Of a stretch of DNA of 64,000 nucleotides, positions 10,600-22,180 are shown piece by piece. This DNA comes from Termitomyces sp. T153 (lineage: Eukaryota; Basidiomycota; Agaricomycetes; Agaricales; Lyophyllaceae). Within the stretch, counting starts at the first letter, position 1; each line of letters opens with the position of its first letter. The notes below the pieces were generated by a model that saw nothing but the letters and a program-made list of their open reading frames with translations, ran no database searches and was not told the DNA's origin. The stretch is from the NCBI GenBank assembly GCA_018296165.2, contig JACKQL020000007.1:1240001-1304000 (forward strand), in the 5' to 3' direction. A program made the position numbers and the translations under genes.

Positions 10600-11760
10600 T
10601 GCCTACACTCACTGACCCCAGACTCCTTGACATCAAAATCATTGGCACCATCCTCTTTGCATGCATTTTGCAAGATGGCACTCCTACCTTCCAACTATAA
10701 ATTGTGCCAACCCTACCAGAGGAGTACCTCTATGCAGAAACTACTCTGCTGGAATACAAAACAGATGAACAGATCTTATACAAAGCAGTTCCCCTGGAAT
10801 ATCATGAATTTGCTGATGTGTTCTCTGAAGAGAGTGCAAAAGAGCTTCCTCTGCATTGCTCCTACAATCACAAAATTAATCTCAAAGAAGGCACCTCCCC
10901 CCCTCCCTCTTTGGCAAAATCTACAACATGTCCAAGATCAAGCTCCAGGCTCTGAAGGACTACCTTGACAATATGCTTGGCAAAGGCTTCATATGCCCAT
11001 TGATCTCTGCCACCAGTGCTCCAGTCTTATTTGCTAAGAAAAAGGACAGATCACTCAGACTTTGTGTTGATTACTAGGGACTCAACAAAGTCACCAAAAA
11101 GAACTGGTACCCTCTCCCCCTGATTGGAGACCTTGTTGACCACTTCCACAGTGCCAAGATCTACACAAAATAGACCTTTGCTCTGGCTACAACAATGTCT
11201 GGATTGCTCTGGGGCATGAATGGAAGACCACCTTTTGCACCCGCTATGGCCTCTTTGAGTACCTAGTAATGCCCTTTGGAATGACTAACTCTCCCACCAC
11301 TTTCCAGTACTTCATGACTGATATCTTCCATGACATGAACAACATCTTTGTTATTGTGTACCTGGATGACATACTGATCTACTCAAACTCACCCAAAGAG
11401 CATTCAGAGCATGTCTGCTGCATCTTAAAACAACTCCAGGAGTACCACCTTCATGCCAAACCCAAGAAATGCTCCTTCCACACAACAGAGGTCAAATATT
11501 TCAAGGTTATTGTCACTCTCAACAGCATATGCATGGACCCCACTAAGGTCAAAGCCATACTTGGCTAGCCTCCACCATGGAATGTCAAGGAGGTACAGTT
11601 GTTTCTGGGGTTTGCTAACTTTTATCACCAATTCATTGACAACTACTCCAGAATCACCAAACCCCTCAACCCACTCACGCAGAAGGACACCCCTTTGGAA
11701 TGGGACAGCAAGTGCCAAAGCATATTCCTCCTCCTCAAAAAGGCCTTCACCTCCACTTTG
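10600..11760 (+). pseudogene. Gypsy A reverse transcriptase and start of RNase H
   Basis: Pieces in changing frames: hinge 10,704-10,900 (EYHEFADVFSEESAKELP); fingers near 11,000-11,230 with a stop after LCVDY; palm 11,269-11,568 with MPFGMTNSPTTFQ and the intact catalytic box VYLDDILIYSN; connection 11,599-11,760 (FLGFANFYHQFIDNYS). The last codons before LTR A-2 read AFTSTL, where the RNase H domain normally begins. Frameshifts near 10,910 and stops near 11,074 and 11,566 kill the gene. Confidence 0.8.
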
Positions 11761-12901
11761 TGTCACAACCCATTCCCTGAACCCTGTACATTGCCCAACA
11801 AACCCCCGTCCCCCTGGAACCTCCCCCAACATTTTGTCAAACTTCCCCAGCACTCCACGCCTACTCCAGCTAACTCCGATGCATTCTTAGCTAACTCCAA
11901 CGACTCCCTGGCCAAATCCGACATCTTCCCTGCAGCCACCGGCACTTTCCCTGGACTTCCTGAGCCCCTAGGAACACTCCTCCGCTATGCCTGACCCCAT
12001 TACATGTCATCAACTTGACACCCTGGCTCCCCCGACTTACCCTGGAGTATCATGACAACCTCAGAATGGAACGCATCACAATTGATCCCATCAACATATC
12101 AACACGGCCCGCCCTCTGGTCATAACCAACACTCATCAACTTCATTGAGCTCCACCAAGCTCCGCCACCACAGCTGACGTCCCCAGAGCTCTTCAATGTC
12201 AGTATATAAGACATAGAGTAGCTCCTCATACTCTAGTCTTGAGATTATCTACCTACTTACCTGTCTTACCTGATGTGTTTTTGATTGTTCTTCTCATGTT
12301 TTGTGTTCTGTGTCTTGTTTTCCTTATTCTCAGTCTCCCAGTCTTATCTCATCTTTATTCCATTATCTTTTCATTATCATTCCATGTCTCCACCTGAATC
12401 CATTCTTGTTCTCATCTCATCTTTGTCTTATTTTGTTTGACTCCGTCTTGTCTCATTTGATTCCATCTATTGTGTTCAAGTCCTCTTGACCATAACGTCC
12501 TCACAAACTCTGCAGTTACAGTTACAAACCTCCGACCCTCTTTACCAACTCCAGACCCTGCTACATGCTCAGCTCTGAACCCCATCAATCCCAGTTGATC
12601 CCCCATCAGAACTCCAGCTCTGCTCCTGTCATCTGCATAGCCTCTGCCTCCTTTGCACCTGTAATACTCACACACAGACTTATGCCTGAACCCTGCCAAG
12701 CCCATCCCCCATCCCTGCAACTCATCCTCTACTCCTCTAGACCTCCCCAGACTGGCTTGGACCAATCCCCACTAACTATCCTCACAAGTTCCCAATGTTT
12801 GGAACACCTCTGAGTGCCCAGTTGTCAGTGCAGGGAATCACGTCTGCCTAGTAAGGACTTGCCCAGTGTAGCTGAGCCCCTGTAGTCAGTGGAACCTGAC
12901 A
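11761..12901 (+). repeat. LTR A-2, inserted in gypsy A RNase H
   Basis: 1,141 bp, TGTCACAACC..GAACCTGACA, TATATAAG near 12,203. The downstream sequence (TAATCTCAAGACTCTACC) matches that after LTR A-1, so an element interior follows it and it acts as a 5' LTR rather than a solo LTR. Close in sequence to LTR A-7. It retains more CpG than A-1. Confidence 0.8.
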
Positions 12902-14305
12902 TAATCTCAAGACTCTACCTTACCCTGTTTGTGATGTCCACACATGCCCCGCACACCATTTGCCAAACAATTCTGATGTCTATAGTCGACCCATGCCTGG
13001 AAATCCTTACGATTCATATGGCCCTGCCCAATTTGTCAAGGCACCGTGAGTCATGGATCTGACACCAAGCATCCCTTCTGCTCCAGTTACACCCATACAA
13101 TGGCTCTCTCCTTGGACACCCTCCCCAACCCATGCCCAACCCTACATCACTCCTGCAAACCACCCCCCAACTCTTGAAGCACAACCCCAAAATTAACAAG
13201 AAGAACCACAGCACCCCGACTCTTGATAAGGACACAGCTCTGGAGTCCCGCCCACTATTTCAACACCCCCCCATTCAACCTGAACTCCCCAACATTGAAG
13301 TTCCTTGATGCCGACCCTCCCCACACACCATCAGACGAGGACTCCGCCATCAGACTATGCCACCTCCCGCAATAAGAACCCCCAGCATAGGAGTCACCCC
13401 GCCAGAACAAGCTATAGGAAAGATGGCCCTATACAAAGTAGTTCCCCGGGGTACTCTAAACTCGCTGACATGTTCATATCAGGGAGGGAGAAGCTCCACC
13501 ATCATCTCAGAGACCATCGATCAACCCACTCAAATGTCCTGATGATCCAAAGAGCATATGCTCCGACATCCATGGAGGACTTCCCCCGCCAGGATCAACA
13601 GCCCAAATAACCCTGCGCCAACTCAAAGCTGCCCCAATCCAACCCTCCAACCTACTCTGGACCCTAGCAACACAACTCCAGGGCCCCCGCTTCGACTCCA
13701 ACATCCAACCCAGGGGACCTACAATGCCAGCTCAACACTGTGGCCCCTGTAGCTCCTACCCCACAAGCATAAACCACCAACCCACAGCTCTGTACAACCC
13801 CGCCCCTACACTGGAAGATATCTATTAAGCAGGGACCACACTAATGGAGTACCCAGAAACAAATCCCATGCAAAGTAATCTTTCCGGAGTACTCTAAAGT
13901 TGCTGATGCCTTCCCCAAGAAGACGTCACATGCCGCAATCCTGCCCTCAGAGTCCCAGCCCTGCTACCATCCCACTCCCCTCCCCCAATGCAAAATGCTC
14001 CCCAAAAAGAGAAGAAACTATGGGACCCTCAAAGTAGCTTTCCCCCAAGATTCACAACACCTCTGGTGAATCCAACCACACCCGACAGGGACCAACCCCA
14101 AAGCCAAGAATAATGAAGTGGCCCCGCCAACTCAGCCCCAACAATCAAGGGACCAATGATGCCCTCCAAGAAATGACCAACCTTCCACCCACATTTGCAA
14201 CAACCTCCGGGCCGCTCCGAAGCACAAATGAAGAATTGCCCTGACCCCGCCATGACTCCCAGGGAGTCCAAACCAATGCTCCTCCATGACCGTCTTTCCT
14301 GCCGC
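12902..14305 (+). mobile_element. Decayed A-family interior, no intact gene
   Basis: After the LTR, short blocks match gypsy A out of proportion to its full length. About 13,050-13,110 resembles the segment upstream of the first protease (9,340-9,410). About 13,430-13,480 resembles the RT hinge (10,790-10,830). About 13,865-13,915 resembles the same hinge again. The capsid part of gag is absent. This looks like a non-autonomous derivative with repeated hinge fragments. No open frame longer than about 100 codons is convincing. Confidence 0.5.
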
Positions 14306-15369
14306 TGATGTGCTCCTATGCCGCCTAGTGCCGTGCAGGAAACCTAACACTTGTCACTAGATAGGGTAGCTGGCAGTAGGAAGTTAATAGTTGAGGGCGA
14401 GTCAGTAACCGTCCCAGAGAACTAGAGCGAAAGTGGTGGCGTGGAAGTGAAGTCGAAAAGAATCGCCACTGCTAACAATAGTCGCAGCGAAACTGAAACG
14501 GTGGCGGGGGGAATAAAGGAGAGAGACAGCAGTAAGAGTAAAATTGAGATCGAAGGACGAACGTAAACTTGTCGCTAGCCACAATTGCTAGCGTCACTAA
14601 GTTGAAATAACGTTTATAGGCACCCGTAGTCGGTACCACACTAAGTCGAGGTCGAAGTTGAAGAGGCTTGTTGCTAAGCCAAGGTCGAAGACAAGATGAG
14701 GGAAAGAGATGAGGTAAATGAAACCTTTAAGCTGGTAGCTTATAGATAGGGGAGTGATCCGATGGTGATTCGATGGTAAAATTCGATGGGGTGATGTCTA
14801 TGTACAGGCAGTATTTATACGTTTTCAAAGTATAGTAAGGGAAGGTAAGTAATTAAGTGCCCCTAGCGGCGGCGTCTGCCACTCTGTTTAGGTTGCGTGC
14901 CAGGCGTCAGCCCGTAACTAAGTAAAAAGTCATAGGTGAAGCCTTGGCGACGACTAATTGCTAATAAGAACCAAAAAGAGAACAAGTCCGATGTCAATAC
15001 CTGAAGTATGAACACCGTTTGGGGATGTTGGTAAGCTCGACAAGGGGAATGATAGTAACAAAAATACGCTTCTGGTAATATGTCCATATATAGTAAAGGA
15101 ACACCGTCTTGTCGCCAGGATTGCTAAGGTCGCTAATAATCGTTGCTAAGGGGGTCTAGGCCTTGATGGTCCAGGCCCAAGTTCCAGGCTTCACATGATG
15201 TTCCCCGTGATCGATAAGTCTCATGGTCGCTAGAGTCTTGTGCTTCGGTCCAATCCTCGGGCTAAGTCCCTTGCGCTGAGTGTTGTGACTTGTGTCAAAT
15301 TTGAAGTAGTCAGCTGCCGCTAAGTCCAAACTGCTGAAAAAGGTGCTCAGCGATAACTGGGGCTCATCA
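14306..15369 (-). repeat. Solo LTR B, inverted, 4-bp TSD CCGC
   Basis: 1,064 bp. On the + strand it starts TGATGTGCTCC and ends GGGCTCATCA, so transcription would read leftward (complement of a TATAAATA box near 14,815). It is flanked by CCGC at 14,302-14,305 and 15,370-15,373. No internal element sequence is attached, so it is a solo LTR formed by LTR-LTR recombination. Confidence 0.85.
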
Positions 15370-17257
15370 CCGCCCTCCAACAATCAGAAACAACCATCTC
15401 CTCCCAATGCAACAAATATTTTGCACAGAGGGACGAGGGCCAGACTCATTCAAAACCTTGGAAAACAGCTGGACCAGCTCCCCCCATTCAAGCTTGGCTC
15501 CAGGAGCCACCGCCACTTCTACACAACAACTCTGCCGCTCAGTGGGGAAAACCCCTACTCCAGAGCTCCCTCTCCAAATTGCAACACAAGCCCGCTAACA
15601 AGCTAAGACCCAATCCCAACCCCCACATTGACCCTGGACCCCTGGTACTCACGCTTGGAATGGCGGACCAACAAAATGCGCCTTGGACCCCTTCCTCCGC
15701 CCCACACCACCCCTAAAGCCAACACAACCAACAAACCCCTACCAAGTGACCCCCATGATGACTCCGGGACTGCTAACATTCTCCCTGACAAAAGAAACAC
15801 CTACCCCCAGAAGGAGCAACCCATGGGACGAGCCCCAAAGCATCTCCACTGGGGCAAGCCATTCCCCAACCAACTCCCATGCTGCCCCTGCCAAAGAAGC
15901 ATCCACCAATACAACCCCAATAGCCCCCCAAAACTCTAGGGGGTGTCAGAAATATGTAAGACCCCTCTGCCCATCTGTGGACTTACCCTTAGCCAGGAAA
16001 GCAATGTCATGTAGATGACCTAGAACCCACAAAACCTTGGCTCTGGACCAGAAGGAACTTGTTGGGACTGATCATCCCGAACCCTGTCCCCTTGTCATCA
16101 ACACTCCAGAGCACACCAAAGCACCACCCAAACATGCCCGTCCATAGATGCAATACTCCAGAGCATGACTTTGACCAGAACCAACACTCCGGAGTGCAGC
16201 AAAGCCCAATCCCAAGTGCTCTTGACCAAACACCGTACTCCGGGGCACAACAAAACCCCACCATGCACAACCCCACCCAAACGTAAACCTCCAGGCACCC
16301 CCAACCAAGGGAATGCAACCCTCACCCCAAGAGAGTACCTCCGCCTCCACGCTGACAAAACCCACAGCATAGATGGTATGGAAAACAACCCCCCGCCAAC
16401 TCACTACAGGGACCACCCTACCCTGGGGGCTCTGCCACTAAGCTGCTAGGGACTGCCTCCTCTGACTGACTACACCCTGAGGACAAACCTCACCCTGCCG
16501 CCTGCACCATTATTGAAAAGGACCTCTGCCACTCTGCCACCCACATTGGCATAAAGACCAGACCGCTGGAAGACCTCCGCCCCTCCCACCAGCTGCACCA
16601 ACAAAAAGACCAAAGCCCCGACCACCCCGAACACACGTCAAAGACTTGGAGGTCCACCCCCTTGAATCAGCACAATGCACATCTCCACCACAGACTGAAG
16701 AAAATCCCTACACCCTTGGTCCAAGACTCCAAGAATCAAACCCAGCAACGCTGCCCAAAAATGCCACGGATCTCCATAGGAAGACTCCCAACACCCCTGC
16801 CAAGCCTTGGGAACTCTTCCTACAGTGCTCCACCCCATCCCGGCAACCCCGGGACTAGCCAACACAGACAGCATTAGTGGGCTTAACCCCTGCCTCTGGA
16901 TCCACCAGGGATTCAACTCCCACCAGCACCCCTGCATGTTTTGCTTACCTCACACAAATTAAAGTCTCACTTCACACATCCAGAAACAACGAAGAAGCAT
17001 TGGAGGGTACAAAAAATATGATACAAGGCAGAACGGGGCAGCGAACTCAAAGACGACAAGAAGCGGGGCCTGACCGCCCCCTCACCCTTTCCCTGGAACC
17101 CTTGCTGCTCCCACCCCCAAATCAATCTCCATCTGGGCCTGCACCACTGCTAAGACCTCCGCCAACCCCAGCAAGGACTCCTCCACGTCCACTGCCACTT
17201 CCCACCATGACCCCAGGAGCACTGCATTATGCCACCAATGCCCTGCCAGCAACCTCC
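15370..17257 (+). mobile_element. Decayed retroelement interior between solo LTR B and LTR A-3
   Basis: C-rich, Pro-coding sequence in all frames. Around 15,400-15,480 a translation starting CNKYFAQRDEG resembles a gag C-terminal linker, without certainty. At about 16,099-16,265 four degenerate copies of a motif CTCC(A/G)G(A/G)G occur at 35-70 bp spacing. I see no protease, RT or integrase. Open frames in this stretch lack family motifs and are treated as chance products of low complexity. Confidence 0.4.
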
Positions 17258-18442
17258 TGTCATGACCCGTCCCCTGGACCCCTGCACATCGTCCAGCAAT
17301 CCCCCAATTCCCCAAAAACCCCCGACGCTCCGCCAAACTTCCGCCCATGCCCCGCACCTATTTTGGTTAGCCCCGATGCAACCCTGGCTAACTCCAACGC
17401 CTCCCCGGCTAACTCCGATGGCCCCCTGGCCAACTTCGATGCCTTCCCCACAGCCACTGACACTTACCCTGGATCTCCCAAACCCCAAAAACCACCCCCG
17501 CTGTTCACGATCTTCGCCACCCATCATCAACTCAACACCCTGGTTCCTCTGACCCATTCCAGAGTATCACAACAATCTTGGGATGACCCGCGTTCCCAAA
17601 TGATCCCATCAATGTATCAGTGCGGCCCGATCCTTGATTGCAACCAACACCCACCCACTCCGTTGAGCTCCACCAAGCCCCGCTGCCACAGCCGACGTAC
17701 CCCGTAGTTCTCTGGTAGTCAGTATATAAGATGTCGAGTAGCTCTTCATACTCTAGTCTTGATATTGCTTAACATTACCTATGGTCTGATTGTTTCCTTC
17801 TCGTGTTTTGTGTTTTGTGTTTTGTGTCTCGTTTTCTTATCTCAGTCTCCCGGTCTTATCTCAGTCTCCCAGTCTTACCTCAGTCTCCCAGTCTTGTCTT
17901 GTCTCCATTTCATTATCGTTCTCGTTATTGTTTCATATCTCCACTTGAATCTACTCTTGTTCCATATCAACTCCATTCCATTTGTCTGACGCTGTCTCGG
18001 TGACTCTGTCCGGCCGTTGTGCCTAAGTCTTCATCAACCTCAATGACCTCACAAACTCCGCAGTTATGATCACGAACCCTGACACTCTTTCACCAGGTCC
18101 GAACCTCGCCCTTCGCTTGGTCCCAGACTCCATCAACTCCAATTGATTCCCCATCAAACCCTGGCTCCGCTCCCATTGATCACATAGCCGCCTACTCCTT
18201 TGCTTCCGCGAATCTCCCATACAGTCTTCTGCCTGAACCCCGCCAAGACCATCCGTTTCCTCGCAATCTGACTTCTCTGGACCTCCCCGGATCTGCCCAG
18301 ATCACATCCCACTGACTATCTGCACAAACCATCAGTGCCCGGAATGCTTTTGAGTGTTCGGTTACCAGTGCAAGGGGATCATGCCCGCCTAGTAAGGACT
18401 TGCCCAGTGCAGCTGAGCCCCCGAGGTCAGCGGAACCTGACA
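17258..18442 (+). repeat. LTR A-3, divergent subfamily
   Basis: 1,185 bp, TGTCATGACC..GAACCTGACA, with TATATAAG near 17,725. Clearly more diverged from A-2 than A-7 is, so A-2 and A-3 are not the two ends of one recent insertion. The 5-bp flanks (CCTCC and GCGAG) do not match. It truncates the 5' side of the accessory ORF that follows. Confidence 0.75.
17841..17897. repeat. 19-bp tandem repeat, three units, inside LTR A-3
   Basis: Three head-to-tail copies of CTCAGTCTCCC(A/G)GTCTT plus two variable bases at 17,841, 17,860 and 17,879. Present in this LTR but not visibly expanded in the other A LTRs of the window. Confidence 0.9.
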
Positions 18443-18514
18443 GCGAGGGCTTTTGTAGAGTGACAGCTGGAGTTAGCGAGAAGAGGGGAATCCATCAAGC
18501 TCAAGCCCTCTAGC

Positions 18515-19307
18515 TTGAGCTTGCTGACATCGCAGGAGGTGACAAGTGGGAGTAGTGGGGGCGCTAAGGCAAAGAGTAAGGAGTGGGTGGAGAGCAATGA
18601 AGACAGTGGCGATGGTGGCGGTGACAACAACAATGACAATGAAGTGCCTCTGGCACAAAAACGAGCAGCAAGTTCTGCATCCGTTGCTAGTGCCAAGCAA
18701 CCCCAAACGGTCGCTAGCAAGGAGGGAGAGGGGGATGTGGAGATGAGGGAGATGACTACCTTAGCAATAGTTCCTGAGGTGGAGCAGGAGGCAAGCGATA
18801 TGGAGGTTGAGGGCAAGGAAGAGTTTGAGGCTGCCCCAGCCACCATCGAGGAGGACAAGGAGGAGGAATGGGCTGAGGAGGTCAAAGTCCAATGACAGGT
18901 AAGTTCTTCCTTTTTGCTATCTTCTGGATTGCTAACCGCTTTGCTAGGGGACCTGGAGCAACACTCCATTGTGCCAAGTTGGCAACGATCAGCTGGAGTG
19001 GTTGGCCGAGGATCTGGATTGGCTGATGCCGCTAATGTCAGTGGTGTTGCTAGCAGATTTCAATGAGAGGGCAGCAGGAGTGGAACGGCGGTTCCAGAGG
19101 GAGCTGGAGGCTGCCATGGAGGAGTTGTTAGCGGCGCGGGCCCATTACACTGTTGCCAAGCGAACGTTGGCAACTCTGGCAAGATATCGGCATGACTGTC
19201 AGACCTTCCTGGCCTGGCAGGAGGAGAACAACATTGGGGAAGGAGACTGGGAGGAGGTGGAGGATTCCATGGAGGTGCCTGACGACGATGCTGACCTTGA
19301 CTCTTAG
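18515..19307 (+). pseudogene. Accessory retroelement protein, two exons, antisense to gypsy B
   Basis: Two open blocks. Block 1 (18,515-18,895) is acidic and low-complexity, with Asp/Asn- and Glu-rich runs. Block 2 (18,969-19,307) predicts a long amphipathic helix (ERRFQRELEAAMEELLAA, then LARYRHDCQTFLAWQEE) and an acidic tail ending DDDADLDS. A good intron, GTAAGT..GCTAG, spans 18,899-18,947 and joins them in phase. However, an in-frame TGA (18,893-18,895) sits one codon before the donor. The upstream frame is closed by TGA at 18,461-18,463, just after LTR A-3. Function unknown. I infer an accessory or captured gene of the element. An alternative donor (GTCAAAG, about 18,881) would remove the stop. 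Confidence 0.5.
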
Positions 19308-19559
19308 CACCAGTTGCCTCCTGTATATAATTTTTTAGTTTTTCATAGTATGGACACAGACTAGCCCCCTTAAGGAGCCTCACAATATTTAATACTTGGC
19401 AACAATTCAGAGTCTGAGAGAAACCAAACAAACAAAAACAAGATCAATGGGGTGTTATGCACTGGCAACTGTCACCTAATGCTAGCGACACGTGAAGGCA
19501 AATGCTCAGTAGGTCATCATGGTGAAATACCTCTAGAGGTGTGCCAAGTGCTAGTGACA

Positions 19560-20581
19560 GAAGGGCCATGCGTGGCTTTCAAGACCCTTAAGCAGCTAGC
19601 AATAGGCATGAACAGCTTATGAGCACCATCTCAACTTCTTTGCCAAAGTTTGCCTCCAGTAGCAAAGAACATAGAGGCATAGCAAACAAAAGTGGCATAG
19701 TCCTTGTTGCTAAGGCCGTTGGGTCTGATGAGATTGTGAAGCCATTTTTCAACTAGAAGTACATGAGCATCACTGGCAATAGCTTTGGCACTGCGAGGTA
19801 CGTCACTATAAGTAGTGGTGCCATCATCTCAGAGAGGCTGAATATCATTGCTGGTCACTAACCAGGGGGTGGTGCCAGTGTCACTGGCAAAAGTCGCTAA
19901 AGGATGCAAATAATCATACTCAGCCAGAGGAGGTAGGCGATGGGAAGCCGTGGAAACCTGGCAAAGTAGTGGCAGTGGTAGCTGAACTTGGTGAATGAAC
20001 CCATGTAAACGATCTATCCAATCCTCATACATGGAGCTGTCACTATCGTCAGCTGGAGGATTGCCAGGCTGTGGCGGGCATTGCAAAAGACCATCAGGGC
20101 CAGGGAAAGTTCCTTTGACGTGGACCAGCTCAAAGTGAAACATCAAAATTGCTACAATCCAGCAGTTCATGCTAGCGGAAGGCTGGATGTCAGGGTTCTG
20201 AAGCATACCCTTAATGTAGTGAGCATCGACTTTGATGATAAGGTTCCTAACACCAATGAGGTACATTTATAAAGCTTGTAGCGCTCAATAAAGGCCATAG
20301 AGTTCCAACTTGGGCTGACTGAATCTGGCTTCTCTGTCATTTAGCATAATTGATCCAAAGCAGTTGTAGCGGCATTCCTTGCAATTGTCACTAATGCACT
20401 GGCAAAGGTAATATCTGACCGCTATATACAAGGTGTCCACCACTAGGATGACAGGGTCAGGCAATTCATAGTCAATAGGAACTAGAGGCTTAGCGTCTTG
20501 TAAGGCTTTCATGAGGTCACATTGAGCATTTACCTGGTCAGGGCCAAACTTGAAAGGGACGCCAATGCGAGTAAGTTTCAT
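19560..20581 (-). pseudogene. Gypsy B RNase H and integrase N-terminus
   Basis: Minus-strand pieces 20,285-20,581 and 19,829-20,266. The first has the RNase H opening (VILVVDTLYIAV) and ARFSQPKLELYGLY. The second continues with YLIGVRNLIIKVDAHYIKGML and ends in the tether LVHVKGTFPGPDGL. Further left a short integrase-like start (FFATGGKLWQR) is readable before stops accumulate below about 19,640. RNase H would remove the RNA strand of the RNA-DNA hybrid. Disrupted by a frameshift near 20,270. Confidence 0.75.
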
Positions 20582-20593
20582 TAGATTGTTGGC

Positions 20594-21313
20594 TCAATGG
20601 GCAAAGTTCTTGATGAAAATCCTAAGTACCCCAACTGTGCCCAAAAAGGCTCGGACCTCCGATAGCGACTTGCAAGGGCCCCACTGCTCAATTAGGGCTA
20701 AGTGACTTTTGTTAGGGATTTGTCCGCCAGGCATGCAAACATGACCTAGAATCTTGAAAGTCGGGGTGCAAAGAACCAGTTTGTGACCAGAAAAAGTGCC
20801 ACCGCAATATTTCATTCACTGGAGGACCCTGTTGAGAAGCTCAAAGAACTTCCATAGCGCTAGGCAAATGCTTGGATTAGTGGGATGCTTAGCGGGTTTA
20901 CCGTTAACAATCTTCCAGTCCTTAGGTCCTTTAATGCCAATGTCGTTGATAAAGCTGAGCACGTTATGGGGGATCTCTGGCTGCAAAATGAAAGTAATAT
21001 CATCGTGAAAAATAGGCACAGAGTTGGTCCATCCCATTGGCAAGGTTACTAAGCGGAGAGTGCCAAACAGAGTCTGGAATGTCATTAAGTCACGTGAAGC
21101 AGGGTCAATAAGCCACTTGTTGTAGCCAATGTAGAGGTCAAGAGTAGTGCCACAGATGCGTCCAGCAAAAGATTCTGCAACATGGTCTGGAAAGGGTGGT
21201 ACTCCAGAATGGCGAATGGTGACACGGTTTAGCAGCTCAAGACTGTGCACAATTCTGAGCTTACCATTCTTCTTGAGAACACAAAACCATTGTGAGTGGT
21301 AAGTGGAGTTCAA
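20594..21313 (-). pseudogene. Gypsy B reverse transcriptase with mutated active site
   Basis: Pieces 20,816-21,313 and 20,594-20,815. Motifs in order: WFCVLKKNGKLRIVHSLE, LPMGWTNSVPIFHDD, then FINDIGIKGP at the position of the catalytic YxDD box, and GHVCMPGG with LSEVRAFLGTVGV in the connection. The first aspartate of the box is Asn and the leading Tyr is Phe, so polymerisation should be abolished even if the frame were intact. A premature stop separates the two pieces. Confidence 0.8.
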
Positions 21314-21319
21314 AGGTTC

Positions 21320-22180
21320 ATAAACACCAGCACTAATCTTGTCACAAATAATCTCGCATACTTCCTTTTCTAGTCCTGGGGGTATGGGGCAATTATGCTG
21401 GACTCACAGTATGTGCAGAATTGTTGGTATGCATACTGGTGGGAAAAAGTCAGGGTGCAAACTTCCTTGTTCAGAATCTTCCCAAGCAAAAGCTTTTTCC
21501 TGCTTGGTGACCATGTCAACTAGTACGTTGATTTCACTGGTAGTGAGGAATCCTGTGTCATGGTCCTTAACAAGTTTTGCTTGTCATTCACTAGTGAATC
21601 GCTTTGTTGGGACAAAAGGTGGTGGATTTGGATTGAGCTGAGGGATCATTGCTAGCGGATCACCAATAATCTGGCGCTCGATTCAGAAATCCTTGCTAAC
21701 TTGGCTGGCGACTGGTTTGGTTTTTATGGCAACAGGTTTGTACTTCTTCTTTACTTGAACTGCTCTTTGCTTAGGGGGTTTGTTAGTGACAAATTGAGCA
21801 GGGAATGGAATGTTAACGTAGGTGGGGGTAATGTCTGTAACGTGTGTATTCAGTGGTAAAGTCTGTCCAAGAATTAAGGGATTAGATGTATCAGCTGAAA
21901 CCAGATAAGAACAAGGTGGAAGGGACAAATCAGATATGTCGCTAGCCATAGCATAAAGGTATGCTAGCATAGGATTAGTCTGTGTGTCAAAATTAGTAAG
22001 TAAAATGTTGTTGGCCAAATCACAAGAAGCTATACAAATCGCTAGACCAGTTGAATGGTCATAGCTGATAACAATCGCTATGTCGCTATCTTCTTCATCC
22101 ATGCCTTTGGTGATGAAAGCAACAGGGTGCTTCTGTTTTGAAGTGAACATTCTGGCAGTGGTTCCTTTTGGATTTGCCAC
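21320..22180 (-). pseudogene. Gypsy B protease-RT linker
   Basis: The open piece 21,683-22,180 encodes a linker with DLSLPPCSYLVSADTSNP and a Lys-rich tail. Below it, 21,350-21,680 translates in pieces as the pre-RT hinge (IGDPLAMIPQLNPNPPPFVP, EKAFAWEDSE, DFFPPVCIP). A frameshift at about 22,100-22,180 separates it from the protease frame, and double stops occur near 21,590. Confidence 0.6.

Larger units (their letters stand above)
1088..11760 (+). mobile_element. Ty3/gypsy element A, 5' LTR through RNase H start, decayed
   Basis: Plus-strand LTR retrotransposon: 5' LTR 1,088-2,133, gag, zinc knuckle, two retropepsin-like segments, then reverse transcriptase. The interior is split by chromovirus C (4,282-8,974), and the element is cut at 11,760, inside the RT-RNase H junction, by LTR A-2. 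Without C the preserved part is about 6.0 kb. Many TGA/TAG/TAA codons and frameshifts make it dead. The order gag-PR-RT identifies the Ty3/gypsy superfamily. The rest (RNase H, integrase, 3' LTR) is not found in continuity. Confidence 0.85.

Noticed and set aside
16877..17707. 276-codon + strand frame
   Set aside because: Crosses the start of LTR A-3 at 17,258 and is Pro/Ser/Thr-rich throughout; the second half is LTR U3 sequence also present in other A LTRs.
16099..17897. Repeat clusters as a CRISPR-like array
   Set aside because: Irregular spacing, no unique equal-length spacers, and a eukaryotic genome; they are tandem or degenerate repeats within retroelements.
11761..18442. LTR A-2 and LTR A-3 as the two ends of one element
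   Set aside because: They are much more diverged from each other than A-2 is from the unrelated solo LTR A-7, and the outer 5-bp flanks (CTTTG and GCGAG) do not match.
18427..18969. 180-codon minus-strand frame
   Set aside because: Ser/Leu-rich antisense of the acidic accessory ORF; it overlaps the end of LTR A-3.
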